Below, one piece after another: positions 9,262 through 18,245 of a stretch of DNA of 64,000 bases. The number at the start of each line of letters is the position of its first letter. Position 1 is the stretch's first letter. A program made the position numbers and the translations under genes. The notes beneath the pieces were generated by a model. That model had not been told where the DNA came from. It saw only the letters and a list, made by a program, of their open reading frames with translations, and ran no database searches. The stretch is from Coxiellaceae bacterium (GTDB lineage Bacteria; Pseudomonadota; Gammaproteobacteria; Coxiellales; Coxiellaceae): the NCBI GenBank assembly GCA_011523685.1, contig WTGG01000014.1, forward strand, positions 1-64,000. The letters run 5' to 3'.

Positions 9262-10171
9262 GAAGATGCTCCTGGAATACAGATTGATACTGTTTAAGTT
9301 CGTCGTAGGTGAGAACAAACAACCCGTGTCCACCATGGGCTTGCTCTAACCAAGTAAAAGGCACTTGAGGGAATACAGCTTGTAGATGTTCATCGCTATT
9401 CCCCACTTCCATCATTAAGATACCGTGAGGTGTTAAGTGGCGCGTGGCCTCAGACAGTAATCGAATAACAATGGCTAAGCCTTCTTGATCAGCGCGTAGT
9501 GCATGAGTGGGTTCTTGGCAGTATTCTTCGGGAAGTGTTGCCATCTCGTCATCGGGGACGTAGGGTGGGTTTGCTAACATTAAATCGTAGCGTTGGTCGG
9601 TGAGAGCGTTAAACCCATCCGATTCAATCAGGGAAACTCGATCGGATAATTGATGTTGCTCGACATTAATAGCCGCAACCGCAAGTGCCTCTGTATCAAT
9701 GTCGGTGGCATCAATGCTCGCTTCTGGGAATGCTACCGCTGCTGCAATAGCAATGCACCCACTACCAGTGCATAGATCACAAATACGATGCACGTCATTA
9801 GGGTTGACCCAGGGTTGACATTGTTGAGCAATCCATTCGGCAAAGGGAGAGCGTGGTACGAGTACGCGTTCATCGACGTAAAAGGGCAGTCCCATAAACC
9901 AAGCTTGATGTGTGAGATAGGCTAGCGGTTTGCGTGTTTCGATACGACGTTGCGTGAGAGTTTGTATGCTCAGCTGTTGTTCTGTTGTGACCGGTTGTGA
10001 TACAACGGTTTTATCGCTATCCATGGGAAGTTGCATGACATGGAGTACCAGCTGTACGGCTTCATCCCAAGCATTGTCGGTCCCATGACCATAATAGAGG
10101 TCAGCCGCTTCAAATTGGTCAAAGGCCCAGTTCAAGAGGTGTTCGATGGTCTGTTGAGAGGTGGATGACAT
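9251..10171 (-). CDS. prmB: Ribosomal protein uL3 glutamine methyltransferase
   Basis: PrmB N5-methylates a conserved Gln of ribosomal protein L3 using S-adenosylmethionine. The frame extends to 10279, but alignment with known PrmB starts favours ATG 10171 ([20 protein letters not shown]), giving 306 aa. Seen: the PrmB N-terminal signature [47 protein letters not shown], the SAM-binding loop [13 protein letters not shown] and the catalytic NPPY in [13 protein letters not shown]. It is divergent from smrB and followed by aroC, the same arrangement as in E. coli. Confidence 0.94.
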   Translation of the reverse strand: MSSTSQQTIEHLLNWAFDQFEAADLYYGHGTDNAWDEAVQLVLHVMQLPMDSDKTVVSQPVTTEQQLSIQTLTQRRIETRKPLAYLTHQAWFMGLPFYVDERVLVPRSPFAEWIAQQCQPWVNPNDVHRICDLCTGSGCIAIAAAVAFPEASIDATDIDTEALAVAAINVEQHQLSDRVSLIESDGFNALTDQRYDLMLANPPYVPDDEMATLPEEYCQEPTHALRADQEGLAIVIRLLSEATRHLTPHGILMMEVGNSDEHLQAVFPQVPFTWLEQAHGGHGLFVLTYDELKQYQSVFQEHLHGG

Positions 10172-10297
10172 GGGGTTCGTTGCCTTGTGAGAATCATCCC
10201 GCAGGATAACGCAGCGAGATGAACTGTCAAGCCTTTGTGCAATTTGAGGTATGAGTTCGTCAATCTGTTTCGGTGACAAGAAAGAGGAGTGTCAATA

Positions 10298-10798
10298 GTG
10301 ACAAAAAAAGATGCAAATTTAACGGGCAGTGAACGTGCGCTATTTCGAGAGAGCATGCAGTCGCTACGCTCTACTTCATTATCTGAAAGCGCTGAGACTA
10401 CGGTGTCGGTTTGGCGGGAGCTCGCTCATATGAATCACGTTGGCCCAGAAGATGAGATGAGTTTTGTGCCTCAAACACTCTCGCAGACAGAGCGACGACG
10501 CTTAAAGCGAGGTCAATGTTCCATTGAAGGTCGATGTGATTTGCATGGCCTAAATCAAGAAGAAGCATTGGTGATGTTGAGTGAGTTTGTTGCAAGGCAG
10601 CAGCATCTTCAGCATCGTTGTGTGCTCATTATCCATGGTAAGGGTGGTCGCGTCGGTGACGACACGGCCATTCTAAAAAATCTTACGGGTCGTTGGTTGC
10701 TAGCACATCCGTCAGTGGTTGCTTTTCATAGTGCGTTACCACGACAAGGTGGGGCGGGTGCTACGATGGTGCTGTTGAAGTTACGATCTGCTCGTTAA
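10298..10798 (+). CDS. smrB: Smr-domain endonuclease SmrB
   Basis: SmrB of E. coli cleaves mRNA at collided ribosomes in ribosome rescue. The start chosen is GTG 10298 (reading MTKKDANLTG), 8 bases after GAGGAG, rather than the GTG at 10289 that overlaps that site; the product is 166 aa. The C-terminal Smr domain shows the conserved DLHGLNQEEA (the DxH motif) and the GKG loop in LIIHGKGGRVGD, with LPRQGGAGATMVLL at the end. The N-terminal half has the usual charged leader of SmrB. The position divergent from prmB supports orthology. Confidence 0.9.
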   Translation: MTKKDANLTGSERALFRESMQSLRSTSLSESAETTVSVWRELAHMNHVGPEDEMSFVPQTLSQTERRRLKRGQCSIEGRCDLHGLNQEEALVMLSEFVARQQHLQHRCVLIIHGKGGRVGDDTAILKNLTGRWLLAHPSVVAFHSALPRQGGAGATMVLLKLRSAR

Positions 10799-10889
10799 AT
10801 GACCGATCATGCTAAATAGCTTAAGATAATTTTCATATTTTGATGTTCTATTACCCTATGTCATATTTTTTTTGAAAAAAAAAGAATAT

Positions 10890-10922
10890 TTTAATATTGC
10901 TTTAATATCACTCGAGTATAAA
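10890..10922 (+). promoter_or_regulatory. PmrA-type tandem box plus -10 for the 62-aa gene
   Basis: TTTAATATT (10890-10898), two bases, TTTAATATC (10901-10909), seven bases, then TATAAA (10917-10922). The fit to the PmrA consensus is 17 of 18 half-site bases. Spacing to the -10 is identical to the sites at 3458-3490, 22978-23010 and 24215-24247. Confidence 0.7.
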
Positions 10923-10955
10923 GACGATCCATCGACGAAGAATAAGGGAACAATA

Positions 10956-11144
10956 ATGGATCACCAGGTGTCAGGTCGTCATCAGTTGGGTTGGATATGT
11001 CAAGCAGAACAAGCACTGACGAAATCAAAAACACCAACAGACTCAAAAGCGCTACGCGAAGTGGCAGAGGAGTTAAGACAACTGGTCGATAATCTTTTAG
11101 ATACTATCAAAGAGGACCATTCGCAGAGTCATCGTTTCAAGTAA
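10956..11144 (+). CDS. 62-aa protein of unknown function under a PmrA-type promoter
   Basis: The ATG at 10956 has AAGGGA upstream. The protein begins MDHQVSGRHQLGWICQAEQ and its second half (ALREVAEELRQLVDNLLDTI) is a strongly amphipathic helix. No family is recognised; no signal peptide or membrane segment is present. The frame also extends upstream to 10872, but that part crosses the -10 and promoter, so it is not translated from there. The PmrA-type box upstream and the lack of housekeeping partners suggest a small effector or adaptor. This is inference from the promoter alone. Confidence 0.55.
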   Translation: MDHQVSGRHQLGWICQAEQALTKSKTPTDSKALREVAEELRQLVDNLLDTIKEDHSQSHRFK

Positions 11145-11375
11145 AGAGAATTTATTTTAAGACCCATTTATCCATGCACTTGAGTAGTTACCCTTGTCAT
11201 GAATAGATTCACAATCCTCTGAGTAAAGATGACCAGGATGAGGTCGTTTCTAGATGCATCGATGCTTTTAGGAGTTGATTTTTTTATACGATTAAAGCAG
11301 CCACTCTTATTGTGCTATTATTGATGCGACTCTTGCCTATCATTGAAGGCGATACTTAATTAATACGGCGTTGAT

Positions 11376-12410
11376 ATGATGTTTTTAAATCGACAATCAC
11401 CTAAAAAATGCATTGCCAATAACTATATATTGACTTTAGTGCATTATGCCAATTCACAGGGCTTGAATAGTGATGAGTTGTTATTGGAGAGTGGTATAAG
11501 TTTGTCTCATTTGAAAAAAAAGCGTGGCTATACTTCATTTGATCAATACGTTGCGTTTATTCATGCTTTCTTATCTCGGTGCTATCAACCTAAGCTTGCA
11601 TTTGATATTATAAGGCGTGTCGAAATTACCGAGCATGGCTTGTTAGGTCTCGCGGTTTTATGTGGCTTGAATTTAGAGCAAGCATTAAAGATTGTTATGA
11701 AGTTTTCAAAGCTACAATCTAATTTATTAGATATTAGCCTCATAGAGTATGATGACATGGCCAGTATTCTTATGCAGCCGAATTACCAGATGGATCAAGC
11801 CGTGTATGAATTTGTCATTGAGCTGACATTAGGAACTTTTTATAAATCTAAGCAAGATATCACTGGGAAAATTACACGCGATCATATTATTTGTGTCAAT
11901 TATCCGGCTAACGGTAAGAGATCGGCATTCCAAGATTTTTTTGGTGATCATGTGGAGTTTGATGCTGGTGAGGTGAGCTTTTCGTTTCCTAAGCCACAAT
12001 TGCATGACAAATTACAGCTGGCTAACACTAAAGCCCATGAGATGATGGTAGAAGCGTGTGAAAAAAACCTGTCTTCAATAGGGAATACAGATGTTGTGAG
12101 TCAAGTTAGGGCTTTGTTAAAGCAAAGTGAATCTAGATTTCCATCGCAAGATGATATCGCTGAGCAATTACATCTTTCATCTCGAAGTTTGAGGCGTCAT
12201 TTGCAGTCGCATAAAATCAGTTATCAGCAGTTGTTGGATATGGAACGAATAGATCGTGCCAAAAATTTACTGCAATATTCAGATTTATCGATCACAACGA
12301 TCGGATTACAAGTAGGGTATAGTGATGCTGCGAATTTTAGTAAGGCCTTCAAAAAATTGACAGACATGAGCCCATCACAGTATAGACAATCGTTAGAGTC
12401 AATGACTTAA
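11376..12410 (+). CDS. AraC-family transcriptional regulator with arabinose-binding-type N-terminal domain
   Basis: The 344-aa protein has an N-terminal ligand-sensing domain of the OruR/ArgR-like AraC subgroup (residues about 20-215; typical GLLGLAVLCGLNLEQALKI and EITLGTF-type segments). A C-terminal AraC DNA-binding domain spans about 245-340, with the two helix-turn-helix units PSQDDIAEQLHLSSRSLRRH and LSITTIGLQVGYSDAANFSK followed by FKKLTDMSPSQYR. The ATG at 11376 is immediately followed by a second ATG, and the ribosome site is weak. The target genes are unknown. The nearest neighbours are a lipoprotein gene (convergent) and an aldehyde-dehydrogenase relic, which could be its former target. 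Confidence 0.88.
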   Translation: MMFLNRQSPKKCIANNYILTLVHYANSQGLNSDELLLESGISLSHLKKKRGYTSFDQYVAFIHAFLSRCYQPKLAFDIIRRVEITEHGLLGLAVLCGLNLEQALKIVMKFSKLQSNLLDISLIEYDDMASILMQPNYQMDQAVYEFVIELTLGTFYKSKQDITGKITRDHIICVNYPANGKRSAFQDFFGDHVEFDAGEVSFSFPKPQLHDKLQLANTKAHEMMVEACEKNLSSIGNTDVVSQVRALLKQSESRFPSQDDIAEQLHLSSRSLRRHLQSHKISYQQLLDMERIDRAKNLLQYSDLSITTIGLQVGYSDAANFSKAFKKLTDMSPSQYRQSLESMT

Positions 12411-12502
12411 GACAAGATTAATTGCCTATTATTCTTAGTTGCTATACTGTGATAGTTATTGTCAACATGTTCTATTTATTACTCAAGTTATAGTAAGTCT
12501 TC

Positions 12503-12961
12503 TTAGTATTTACACTGTAAAGCATATCCAGAACGAGCTGAGCTTGGGATGATATTTACAGTCACATCAGTGGTGCTTTCTGGGATGTTTTGACAAGTGC
12601 TGCAAGATGTTAAGTCACCGCAAAGACTGTTTAGTCCCCCATTGCTATCAACGTACGATAAAAATAGTTGAGAAGAAGATGGGTCATTTGATAGTGTGAA
12701 ATCATAGGTTCCACTCATTAGGATGACTTCGGGGTCGACTTGACCGCTAGCATGTGTGTTGTCTAGGGGGCCATGTGAATAGATAAAATCCACAGTGTAA
12801 ATTGGTCCAGAGTCGTCTCTATATAGCTGAGTATTAGTGAACTCCTGACTGTTGTTATCGGCTATAAAATGAAAATCATAAGCATAGCATCCTGTTATCA
12901 GTGTCATGCCCATTAAGGCAGTAGCAATAGCGTGAGATAAGTAACGATAAGGTGTTTTCAT
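12503..12961 (-). CDS. Putative lipoprotein or secreted protein, unknown function
   Basis: The frame reaches 13018, but the start preferred is ATG 12961 (MKTPYRYLSHAIATALMG), giving 152 aa with a clear N-terminal signal. LITGC at about 21-25 fits a lipobox, and cleavage after GCYA by signal peptidase I is the alternative. The mature part is acidic and polar (FHFIADNNSQEF, DNTHASGQVDPEVILMSGTYDF). A Cys cluster LCGDLTSCSTC and a final LQCKY suggest disulfides. No family is recognised. It is convergent with the AraC-type gene, 92 bases apart. Confidence 0.6.
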   Translation of the reverse strand: MKTPYRYLSHAIATALMGMTLITGCYAYDFHFIADNNSQEFTNTQLYRDDSGPIYTVDFIYSHGPLDNTHASGQVDPEVILMSGTYDFTLSNDPSSSQLFLSYVDSNGGLNSLCGDLTSCSTCQNIPESTTDVTVNIIPSSARSGYALQCKY

Positions 12962-13118
12962 GATATTTTTCTTGGTCTGGTTAATGATGTGCAAAATATA
13001 CTGATTGTGAGATTTCAATTCATGTTATAAACGGTCATCTGACTTGTTGATTGTGGTCAGTAGGTGGCCTTTTTTCTTAGAGGGGCTAGGGTGGTAGTCA
13101 TCATGATCTGTTTTATTT

Positions 13119-13451
13119 TCATGTTTTTGTATCTGAATCAATGATGTAAAGAGAAAAGGAGTGAATATATCGAGTCAAGTATATTGCTAGGTAATCATCC
13201 AGTCGAGCAATGTCCTCTTTATGTTTTAATAGTGTGTCAGCTGCTATTCTCAGGTAACTTGCGCGTTCTATTGGCGATAGTTCACTCCATAATGTAAATG
13301 CTGCATCTGCTGAATGTAGTGCTTGATTAACATCTTCTATTTATGCATTAGCAGTATCACCTAGCGATTCTCCGGTTGCAGGATTAACTGTTTCATAGGT
13401 CGATGATGATAGAGGAGCATTCCATTCGCCGTTGTAAAAAAGTCCTCTATT
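13119..13451 (-). pseudogene. Aldehyde dehydrogenase N-terminal relic
   Basis: Minus-strand translation gives FYNGEWNAPLSSSTYETVN, then PATGESLGDTANA, a stop, IEDVNQALHSADAAFTLWSE and LSPIERASYLRIAADTLLKH. These are the characteristic first 80 or so residues of NAD(P)-dependent aldehyde dehydrogenases (the NPATGE and ERA..LR..A..L patterns). The frame carries an internal TAA, lacks a start codon, and loses similarity after KEDIARLDDY. The Rossmann and catalytic domains are absent. A degraded gene fragment. Confidence 0.75.
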
Positions 13452-13459
13452 GATTGCTG

Positions 13460-13777
13460 ATTGAATGGATAATACCTGTTATCTCCAGAATGTTATGTTT
13501 ATTTTTATGTATTGAGTATGATAAATCAAGTTTTCTTATTCTCATTGCCAGATTAATATATAGGATCTCTAGCTTGTATTTTTATTTAGTGCTTGTTATT
13601 CATCGGATATGTAAGTTGAATATCAGACCTTTAATACTAAAAGGGAGTTTTATAACATGTTAGTTTCAGGCTAGTACATGTGGGGTAATTCCCATATTCT
13701 TATCCTTTAAATATTGATTTGAAATCGTCGAAGGTTAGTCGTAATGTGTTATCACAAGTTATCGAAGAGGTATAGAC
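13460..13777. other. Intergenic, nothing recognised
   Basis: AT-rich gap between the aldehyde-dehydrogenase relic and the SDR gene. A 69-codon plus frame (13454-13663) encodes an unspecific hydrophobic peptide without a ribosome site and is not called. Confidence 0.4.
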
Positions 13778-14704
13778 ATGAAAATCTTAATAAGTGGCGC
13801 AACAGGTTTGGTGGGTTCAGCGCTTGTTAAAGCCTTTGAGCGTTATGATCTTGTTTTATTAGGTAGGTCACTCAATAAGCTTAAGCAACTCTATGGAAAT
13901 CAGCATACAACAGTGACGTGGCCTTCGTTAACCGATGATCAGATTGCAGAATGTGATGTTATTATTAATTTAGCGGGTACTAATATTGCAGAAGGGCGAT
14001 GGAGCGCTAAGAGACAGGCAGAGATTATTCAATCGCGGGTCTCTACAACAGAACAATTGGTATCAGCTTGTGTCCGTTTGGGAGACCAGGCGCCTAGAAT
14101 CATTAATGCCAGCGCAATTGGTATTTACGGTATTTCTGCGTCACTCGAGATGCAGAAATCAACTCGCTTTGATGAAACCTCTAAAATCCCTCAACCGCCA
14201 ACTGATTTTCTTAGTAAGGTCGGTATAGAGTGGGAGGGTGCACTCTCTCCTGCAATTCAAGCCGGCTTATCGGTTGTGATGTGTCGTTTTGGCGTGGTTC
14301 TCGATCGAAGTGGTGGCATGTTAAAAAAATTGTTACCGAGTTTTAAGATGGGTTTAGGTGCTGTGTTAGGGTCCGGCCAACAGCCTTTGTCTTGGGTTAG
14401 TCTTGATGATGTTGTTCGAGCGATGGAGTTTATCATTGCACACCCGGATTGTTCTGGGCCTATTAACATCGTGTCTCCAGGTGTGGTCAGTCAGCGTGAT
14501 TTTGCGCAAGGCTTATCTCGAAGTGTGTCTCGCCCACGCATTTTGATGCTGCCTGAATGTATTGTGAAAGCGTTATTTGGGCAAATGGGAGAGGAGTTAT
14601 TACTCTCTGGGCAGCATGTCGTTAGCCAGCGGCTGCAAGATGAAGGGTTTACTTTCGATGATACTAATCTAGGTGATTTTTTGTCTCGACCTTCAAATCA
14701 CTGA
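13778..14704 (+). CDS. TIGR01777-type (YfcH-like) NAD-dependent epimerase/dehydratase
   Basis: The 308-aa atypical SDR starts at ATG 13778 with AGAGG upstream. The nucleotide-binding start MKILISGATGLVGSALV (1-17), DVIINLAGTNIAEGRWSAKR and the SAIGIYG region are typical of the YfcH/SulA group. The C-terminal DUF1731-like part ends with EELLLSGQHVVSQRLQDEGF. Substrate unknown; the family is often adjacent to unrelated housekeeping genes. The 3' end overlaps the convergent SemiSWEET-like gene by 7 bases. Confidence 0.88.
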   Translation: MKILISGATGLVGSALVKAFERYDLVLLGRSLNKLKQLYGNQHTTVTWPSLTDDQIAECDVIINLAGTNIAEGRWSAKRQAEIIQSRVSTTEQLVSACVRLGDQAPRIINASAIGIYGISASLEMQKSTRFDETSKIPQPPTDFLSKVGIEWEGALSPAIQAGLSVVMCRFGVVLDRSGGMLKKLLPSFKMGLGAVLGSGQQPLSWVSLDDVVRAMEFIIAHPDCSGPINIVSPGVVSQRDFAQGLSRSVSRPRILMLPECIVKALFGQMGEELLLSGQHVVSQRLQDEGFTFDDTNLGDFLSRPSNH

Positions 14705-15087
14705 GCATCATTTTGCTGAGGTAGTATTTCAGCACAAGGAAGATCATCGTAAGGTTGATTGGCTGCACGAGATTGTTTAAATAGTTTGTTTTTAACAGTT
14801 TCATAGACCGTGGTGTTGCCCATGGATTTATAGAAAAACCACATGACAAAAAGCGGTAATAATAAGGCGATTTCGATCAAGCTGGAGATCCAGAGGTTTT
14901 TTGCTCCAATTGGGATTGCATAGACTATCCAGCAGATTTGTGTGCAGAAGAGTACGGTAAACATACCGATACTGACATCTTCGACCTGTTTGCGACGGTA
15001 TGATTTTATAATTTGGGGTATGAAGGCAACATTGCTGCTGATGTTAGCAATAAATCCAGCAACTTCAGAGATAACAGGAATGTCCAT
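14698..15087 (-). CDS. SemiSWEET / PQ-loop family small transporter
   Basis: The start chosen is ATG 15087 (MDIPVISEVAGFIANISSN) with GGAGA upstream, giving 129 aa; the frame reaches 15126. Three hydrophobic segments are seen, the first carrying the PQ-loop motif AFIPQIIKSYRRKQVEDVS (about 21-39), then GMFTVLFCTQICWIVYAIPI and LWISSLIEIALLLPLFVMWF. This is the half-transporter architecture of bacterial SemiSWEETs, which dimerise to move small sugars across the inner membrane. The C-terminal tail of about 40 polar residues is longer than in most SemiSWEETs. Substrate unknown. Confidence 0.8.
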   Translation of the reverse strand: MDIPVISEVAGFIANISSNVAFIPQIIKSYRRKQVEDVSIGMFTVLFCTQICWIVYAIPIGAKNLWISSLIEIALLLPLFVMWFFYKSMGNTTVYETVKNKLFKQSRAANQPYDDLPCAEILPQQNDAQ

Positions 15088-15239
15088 AGGTTGTTCTCCA
15101 CAAATGATCGAGCTGAAATATACCACTAGAGAATAGTTCTGTCAGTGATGGATTTTATTTAATATCTCGTTAAGGAAGCTGTTTTCAGGTATGGTGGTTC
15201 TTCAGGAAGTTCGCTGTGAATGATATGGTTTGATGTTAC

Positions 15240-15506
15240 TTATTCTTCATCAAACTTTCTATTGATCAACTCACTAATCGCTTGTATAGCACTCGATTCA
15301 TCGCGTCCATCACATAGCAGGGTAATGGTTGTTCCTACTGAGGCTGCAAGTGACATGATCTCTAAGATGTCTTTTGCATTAATCTTGGAGGAGTTTGCTT
15401 GAATATAGATCGTTGATTCAAATCGATTTGCTAAATCATTGAGTTTCATGGATGCACGAGCATGTAAACCCAGTTGATTGCTAATGGTGAGTTGTTTTTG
15501 GATCAT
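15240..15506 (-). CDS. ptsO: HPr-like phosphocarrier of the nitrogen PTS (NPr)
   Basis: The 88-aa protein has the phosphorylatable His15 in NQLGLHARAS and the conserved INAKDILEIMSLAASVGTTI stretch of the HPr fold. Its place directly after ptsN (4-base gap) and in the lptB-hpf-ptsN cluster points to NPr rather than the carbon-PTS HPr. NPr relays phosphate from EI-Ntr to EIIA-Ntr. The rapZ/yvcJ gene that usually separates ptsN from npr is absent here. Confidence 0.88.
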   Translation of the reverse strand: MIQKQLTISNQLGLHARASMKLNDLANRFESTIYIQANSSKINAKDILEIMSLAASVGTTITLLCDGRDESSAIQAISELINRKFDEE

Positions 15507-15510
15507 GCTA

Positions 15511-15975
15511 TTACTCTATGGTGGGTAGTTTGGTCGTGGCAGCTTTATAGAGTGCTTGGTCGTTGGTTGCTGCTCTGAGGTGTTTGCAAAATCCAGGCTG
15601 TTTGATGTGTGATGCTAATTCACCAAGAAGCGCTAGATGTTCGTCTGTAGCTTTTTCAGGGACAAGTAAACCAAATACAATGTCGGTAGGTTGAGGGTGA
15701 TCATCGCTATCAAAGTTGATGGGTTCAGGAAGCGAGATTAAGACGCAGAGCGCTTTTGTGAGTGACTGAATTCTTGCATGGGGAATAGCGCATCCATGTC
15801 CGACATTCGTGCTTCCCAAATGTTCGCGTTGTGTGAGAGCTTCTAGGATATGTTTAGCTTTTAAGCGTGAGTCAGCTTCAGCAACTAAGCTACTAATCAG
15901 GGTTAGTGCCTGCTTTTTACTATGAATACCTTTAGCATGACAGATCGTGAGTTCAGGGATGATGGTATTTAACAT
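15511..15975 (-). CDS. ptsN: Nitrogen-regulatory PTS EIIA protein
   Basis: The 154-aa EIIA-fructose/mannitol-like domain has its phosphorylation-site His66 in GCAIPHARIQ, preceded by EHLGSTNVGHG. It is a regulatory output of PTS-Ntr (potassium transport, nitrogen and virulence control in other proteobacteria) with no sugar substrate. It lies between hpf (8 bases upstream) and npr (4 bases downstream), probably one transcript. Confidence 0.93.
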   Translation of the reverse strand: MLNTIIPELTICHAKGIHSKKQALTLISSLVAEADSRLKAKHILEALTQREHLGSTNVGHGCAIPHARIQSLTKALCVLISLPEPINFDSDDHPQPTDIVFGLLVPEKATDEHLALLGELASHIKQPGFCKHLRAATNDQALYKAATTKLPTIE

Positions 15976-15983
15976 TAGTGCTA

Positions 15984-16274
15984 TTAACGGTGGGTGGTTT
16001 GTTTTTCTTTATGCTTTTTTAGTTGGCGAGCAAGCTTATCAATAAGGAGATCGATAGCAGCATATAGGTCATGTGATTCGGAGCTGGCATGTATGGTGTT
16101 TCCCGGGATTGAAATACTCGCTTCTGCAGTTTGTTGTAAGTTGACAATTGTAAAGGTGACATGGATGTGAGTGATCTGATCACTAATTGTGTTTAGTCGT
16201 GCTAGTTTTTTGTCAGTGAATGTTTTTAATGCATCGGTGACTTCTGTGTTGTGTGCAGTGTATTGTATATTCAT
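15984..16274 (-). CDS. hpf: Ribosome hibernation promoting factor, short form
   Basis: The 96 aa fit the short HPF/YfiA family: MNIQYTAHNTEVTDALKTF at the N-terminus, HIHVTFTIVNLQQTAEASI, then SSESHDLYAAIDLLIDKLAR and a basic tail ending QLKKHKEKQTTHR. It binds the small ribosomal subunit in stationary phase. In most gammaproteobacteria rpoN lies between lptB and hpf. Here lptB ends only 63 bases upstream and rpoN is absent. Confidence 0.94.
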   Translation of the reverse strand: MNIQYTAHNTEVTDALKTFTDKKLARLNTISDQITHIHVTFTIVNLQQTAEASISIPGNTIHASSESHDLYAAIDLLIDKLARQLKKHKEKQTTHR

Positions 16275-16337
16275 ATGATCTCCTTTTGTGCAAAAAAGCC
16301 GAATAAACGTTCTTCGTGGGTATCGGATAACAATGAA

Positions 16338-17063
16338 TTATAATGTAAATTCATGTCCTAAGTAAACGTCCCTTACTTTATCATTATTCAAAATATCTGA
16401 GGGTGTACCTTCTGCAATGATAGTTCCTTGATCAACAATATAAGCACTTTGGCAGATATCCAGTGTTTCGCGTACATTATGATCAGTAATTAGAATGCCT
16501 ATACCGCGCTGTTGAAGGTGCGTGATGATGCGTTTAATGTCGATAATTGAAATAGGGTCAATACCTGCAAAAGGTTCGTCTAATAAAATAAATTTAGGGT
16601 TAATGGCTAGTGCACGGGCAATTTCGACTCGTCGGGTTTCGCCGCCAGAGAGGCTGATTGCCATGGTGTCTTTAAGGTGAGTGATATGGAATTCTTGTAG
16701 CAGTTGGTCACATTTATCGAGCCGTTCTTGTTTATTGAGGTCTTTACGCCTTTCAAGTATGGCTAGAATGTTTTGTGAAACAGTGAGCTTTCTGAAAATT
16801 GAGCGCTCTTGCGGTAGATAGCCAATGCCAAGTTGAGCACGTTTATGGATAGGTAAGGCGGTAATGTCTTGATCGTCAAGATAAATATTCCCTTCGGATG
16901 GTTGTACAAGACCAACTGTCATATAGAACGTTGTTGTTTTTCCAGCGCCATTAGGACCGAGTAATCCAATAATTTCACTGGTGTTTAGGGTCATTGATAT
17001 TCCTTTAACAACCTGGCGTGTTTTGTATTTTTTTTTAACATTATTAATGCGTAGTTGGGTCAT
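16338..17063 (-). CDS. lptB: LPS export ABC transporter ATPase
   Basis: The 241-aa ATPase of the LptB2FGC complex powers extraction of LPS from the inner membrane. Walker [10 protein letters not shown] (36-44), the signature [15 protein letters not shown], and Walker [13 protein letters not shown] followed by the switch His in [10 protein letters not shown] are all present. Length and motifs are those of LptB. It lies 68 bases after lptC; the usual intervening lptA gene is not there. Confidence 0.96.
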   Translation of the reverse strand: MTQLRINNVKKKYKTRQVVKGISMTLNTSEIIGLLGPNGAGKTTTFYMTVGLVQPSEGNIYLDDQDITALPIHKRAQLGIGYLPQERSIFRKLTVSQNILAILERRKDLNKQERLDKCDQLLQEFHITHLKDTMAISLSGGETRRVEIARALAINPKFILLDEPFAGIDPISIIDIKRIITHLQQRGIGILITDHNVRETLDICQSAYIVDQGTIIAEGTPSDILNNDKVRDVYLGHEFTL

Positions 17064-17131
17064 CGTCGTTTGCCTTTAGTCAGATTGCATTCAGCCTAGA
17101 GTAATATCTGGGCCGGTTCAAGCGAATAGTC

Positions 17132-17713
17132 TTAGGGTGAAGGATCTGGAATATATTCACCTTGCGTTTGAGATTGTAGTGTGTAGTCGCCCGTTTTTAA
17201 ATTAGCCTTTAAGCCTGAGCCATGAATCGTTGAATGCTGTTGTTGAATAATGACAGGCTGATCAGTTGAAGCAATCGACTGTTTTGGCTTGATGGTTGCT
17301 TGTGATGTTTGGATGGTCATTGCTGGTGAGTCACTGGTGGCGATGCGATGAAACTGAACATTTCCAGATAGCGTAATAATGGTATTGTTTTTATTACTTT
17401 GACCTTTATCAGCTGTAATGTGCCAGCTAGGTTGATGAGTTAGGTCAGAGTAGGAGGTGATGTCAGGTTGTGTGAATTGCATGAGATCTTTAGGTTTGGA
17501 GTAGGTGGCCAGTTCTGCGTTAATTATAGCGGTGAGGTTACCTTGCTGATCATGGGAGTTAAACGAAACGTGTTGAATAAAAATATTAGGGGATTGTAGA
17601 TTTTGCAAGGGTACTTTGCTTCCATTTAAACGGTCATGGAAAAGAAAATAGATGCCGTAAGCTAGCAGCAGCAGCGTGATCACTGTGATTGGTACGAAGA
17701 AACGTTTAATCAA
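17132..17713 (-). CDS. lptC: LPS export protein LptC
   Basis: LptC is a bitopic inner-membrane protein that passes LPS from LptB2FG to LptA. The frame extends to 17794 inside kdsC, but a TTG at 17713 (reading MIKRFFVPITVITLLLLAYG) gives 193 aa. It places the single membrane helix at the N-terminus and overlaps the kdsC stop, as in other coupled kdsC-lptC pairs. The periplasmic part (NIFIQHVSFNSHDQQGN, WHITADKGQSNKNNTIITLS, GSGLKANLKTGDYTLQSQ) matches the LptC beta-jellyroll. No LptA-like protein follows. Confidence 0.88.
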   Translation of the reverse strand: MIKRFFVPITVITLLLLAYGIYFLFHDRLNGSKVPLQNLQSPNIFIQHVSFNSHDQQGNLTAIINAELATYSKPKDLMQFTQPDITSYSDLTHQPSWHITADKGQSNKNNTIITLSGNVQFHRIATSDSPAMTIQTSQATIKPKQSIASTDQPVIIQQQHSTIHGSGLKANLKTGDYTLQSQTQGEYIPDPSP

Positions 17714-18245
17714 GTTGATGCTCTTGTTTTTCAGTAGATGATTTATTGGAATGTGTTTGTAGTAAAAGGTCACAGACTTCGCGAACTGCGCCACTTCCCC
17801 CAGGATTCTCTGTGTGCCAAGGTATACGTTGTTTAACGGTAGTTACTGCATTGGCAACGGCAACGGGTAATGCAACTTGTGTCATGACAGCTAAGTCAGG
17901 AATATCATCTCCCATATAGGCAACTTCATTGGGTGTGATTTGGTAATGCGAGAGTAAAGCTTGGAAAGCAATGGTTTTATCTTTTTGACCTTGGTAGACG
18001 TGTTCGACACCGAGTTCATTCATGCGTAGTGATACGGCTTGACTGCTTCGTCCGCTAATAATAGCAACAGCAATACCAGCATCCTGTATGGCTCGAATGC
18101 CATGGCCGTCATGGCTGTGAAAGCTTTTGATGTCTTCACCGTTAGAACAAAGCGTTACAGCCCCGTTCGTTAGTACGCCATCAACATCCAGAATTAATAG
18201 GCGAATACGTTGTGCGATGTTAGTGAGTTGAGAAGTTATTATCAT
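17706..18245 (-). CDS. kdsC: 3-deoxy-D-manno-octulosonate 8-phosphate phosphatase
   Basis: The 179-aa HAD phosphatase of Kdo synthesis has the nucleophile motif LILDVDGVLTNG (about 17-28), HSHDGHGIRAIQDAGI, the motif-II region AIISGRSS, and motif III/IV VAYMGDDIPDLAVM. The C-terminal GGSGAVREVCDLLL is typical of KdsC. The ATG overlaps the kdsD stop (TAATG), so the two are translationally coupled. Confidence 0.95.
   Translation of the reverse strand: MIITSQLTNIAQRIRLLILDVDGVLTNGAVTLCSNGEDIKSFHSHDGHGIRAIQDAGIAVAIISGRSSQAVSLRMNELGVEHVYQGQKDKTIAFQALLSHYQITPNEVAYMGDDIPDLAVMTQVALPVAVANAVTTVKQRIPWHTENPGGSGAVREVCDLLLQTHSNKSSTEKQEHQLD

Noticed and set aside
13454-13663. 69-codon hydrophobic frame on the plus strand
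   Set aside because: No ribosome site, and it partly overlaps the boundary of the aldehyde dehydrogenase relic; it looks like AT-rich noise.
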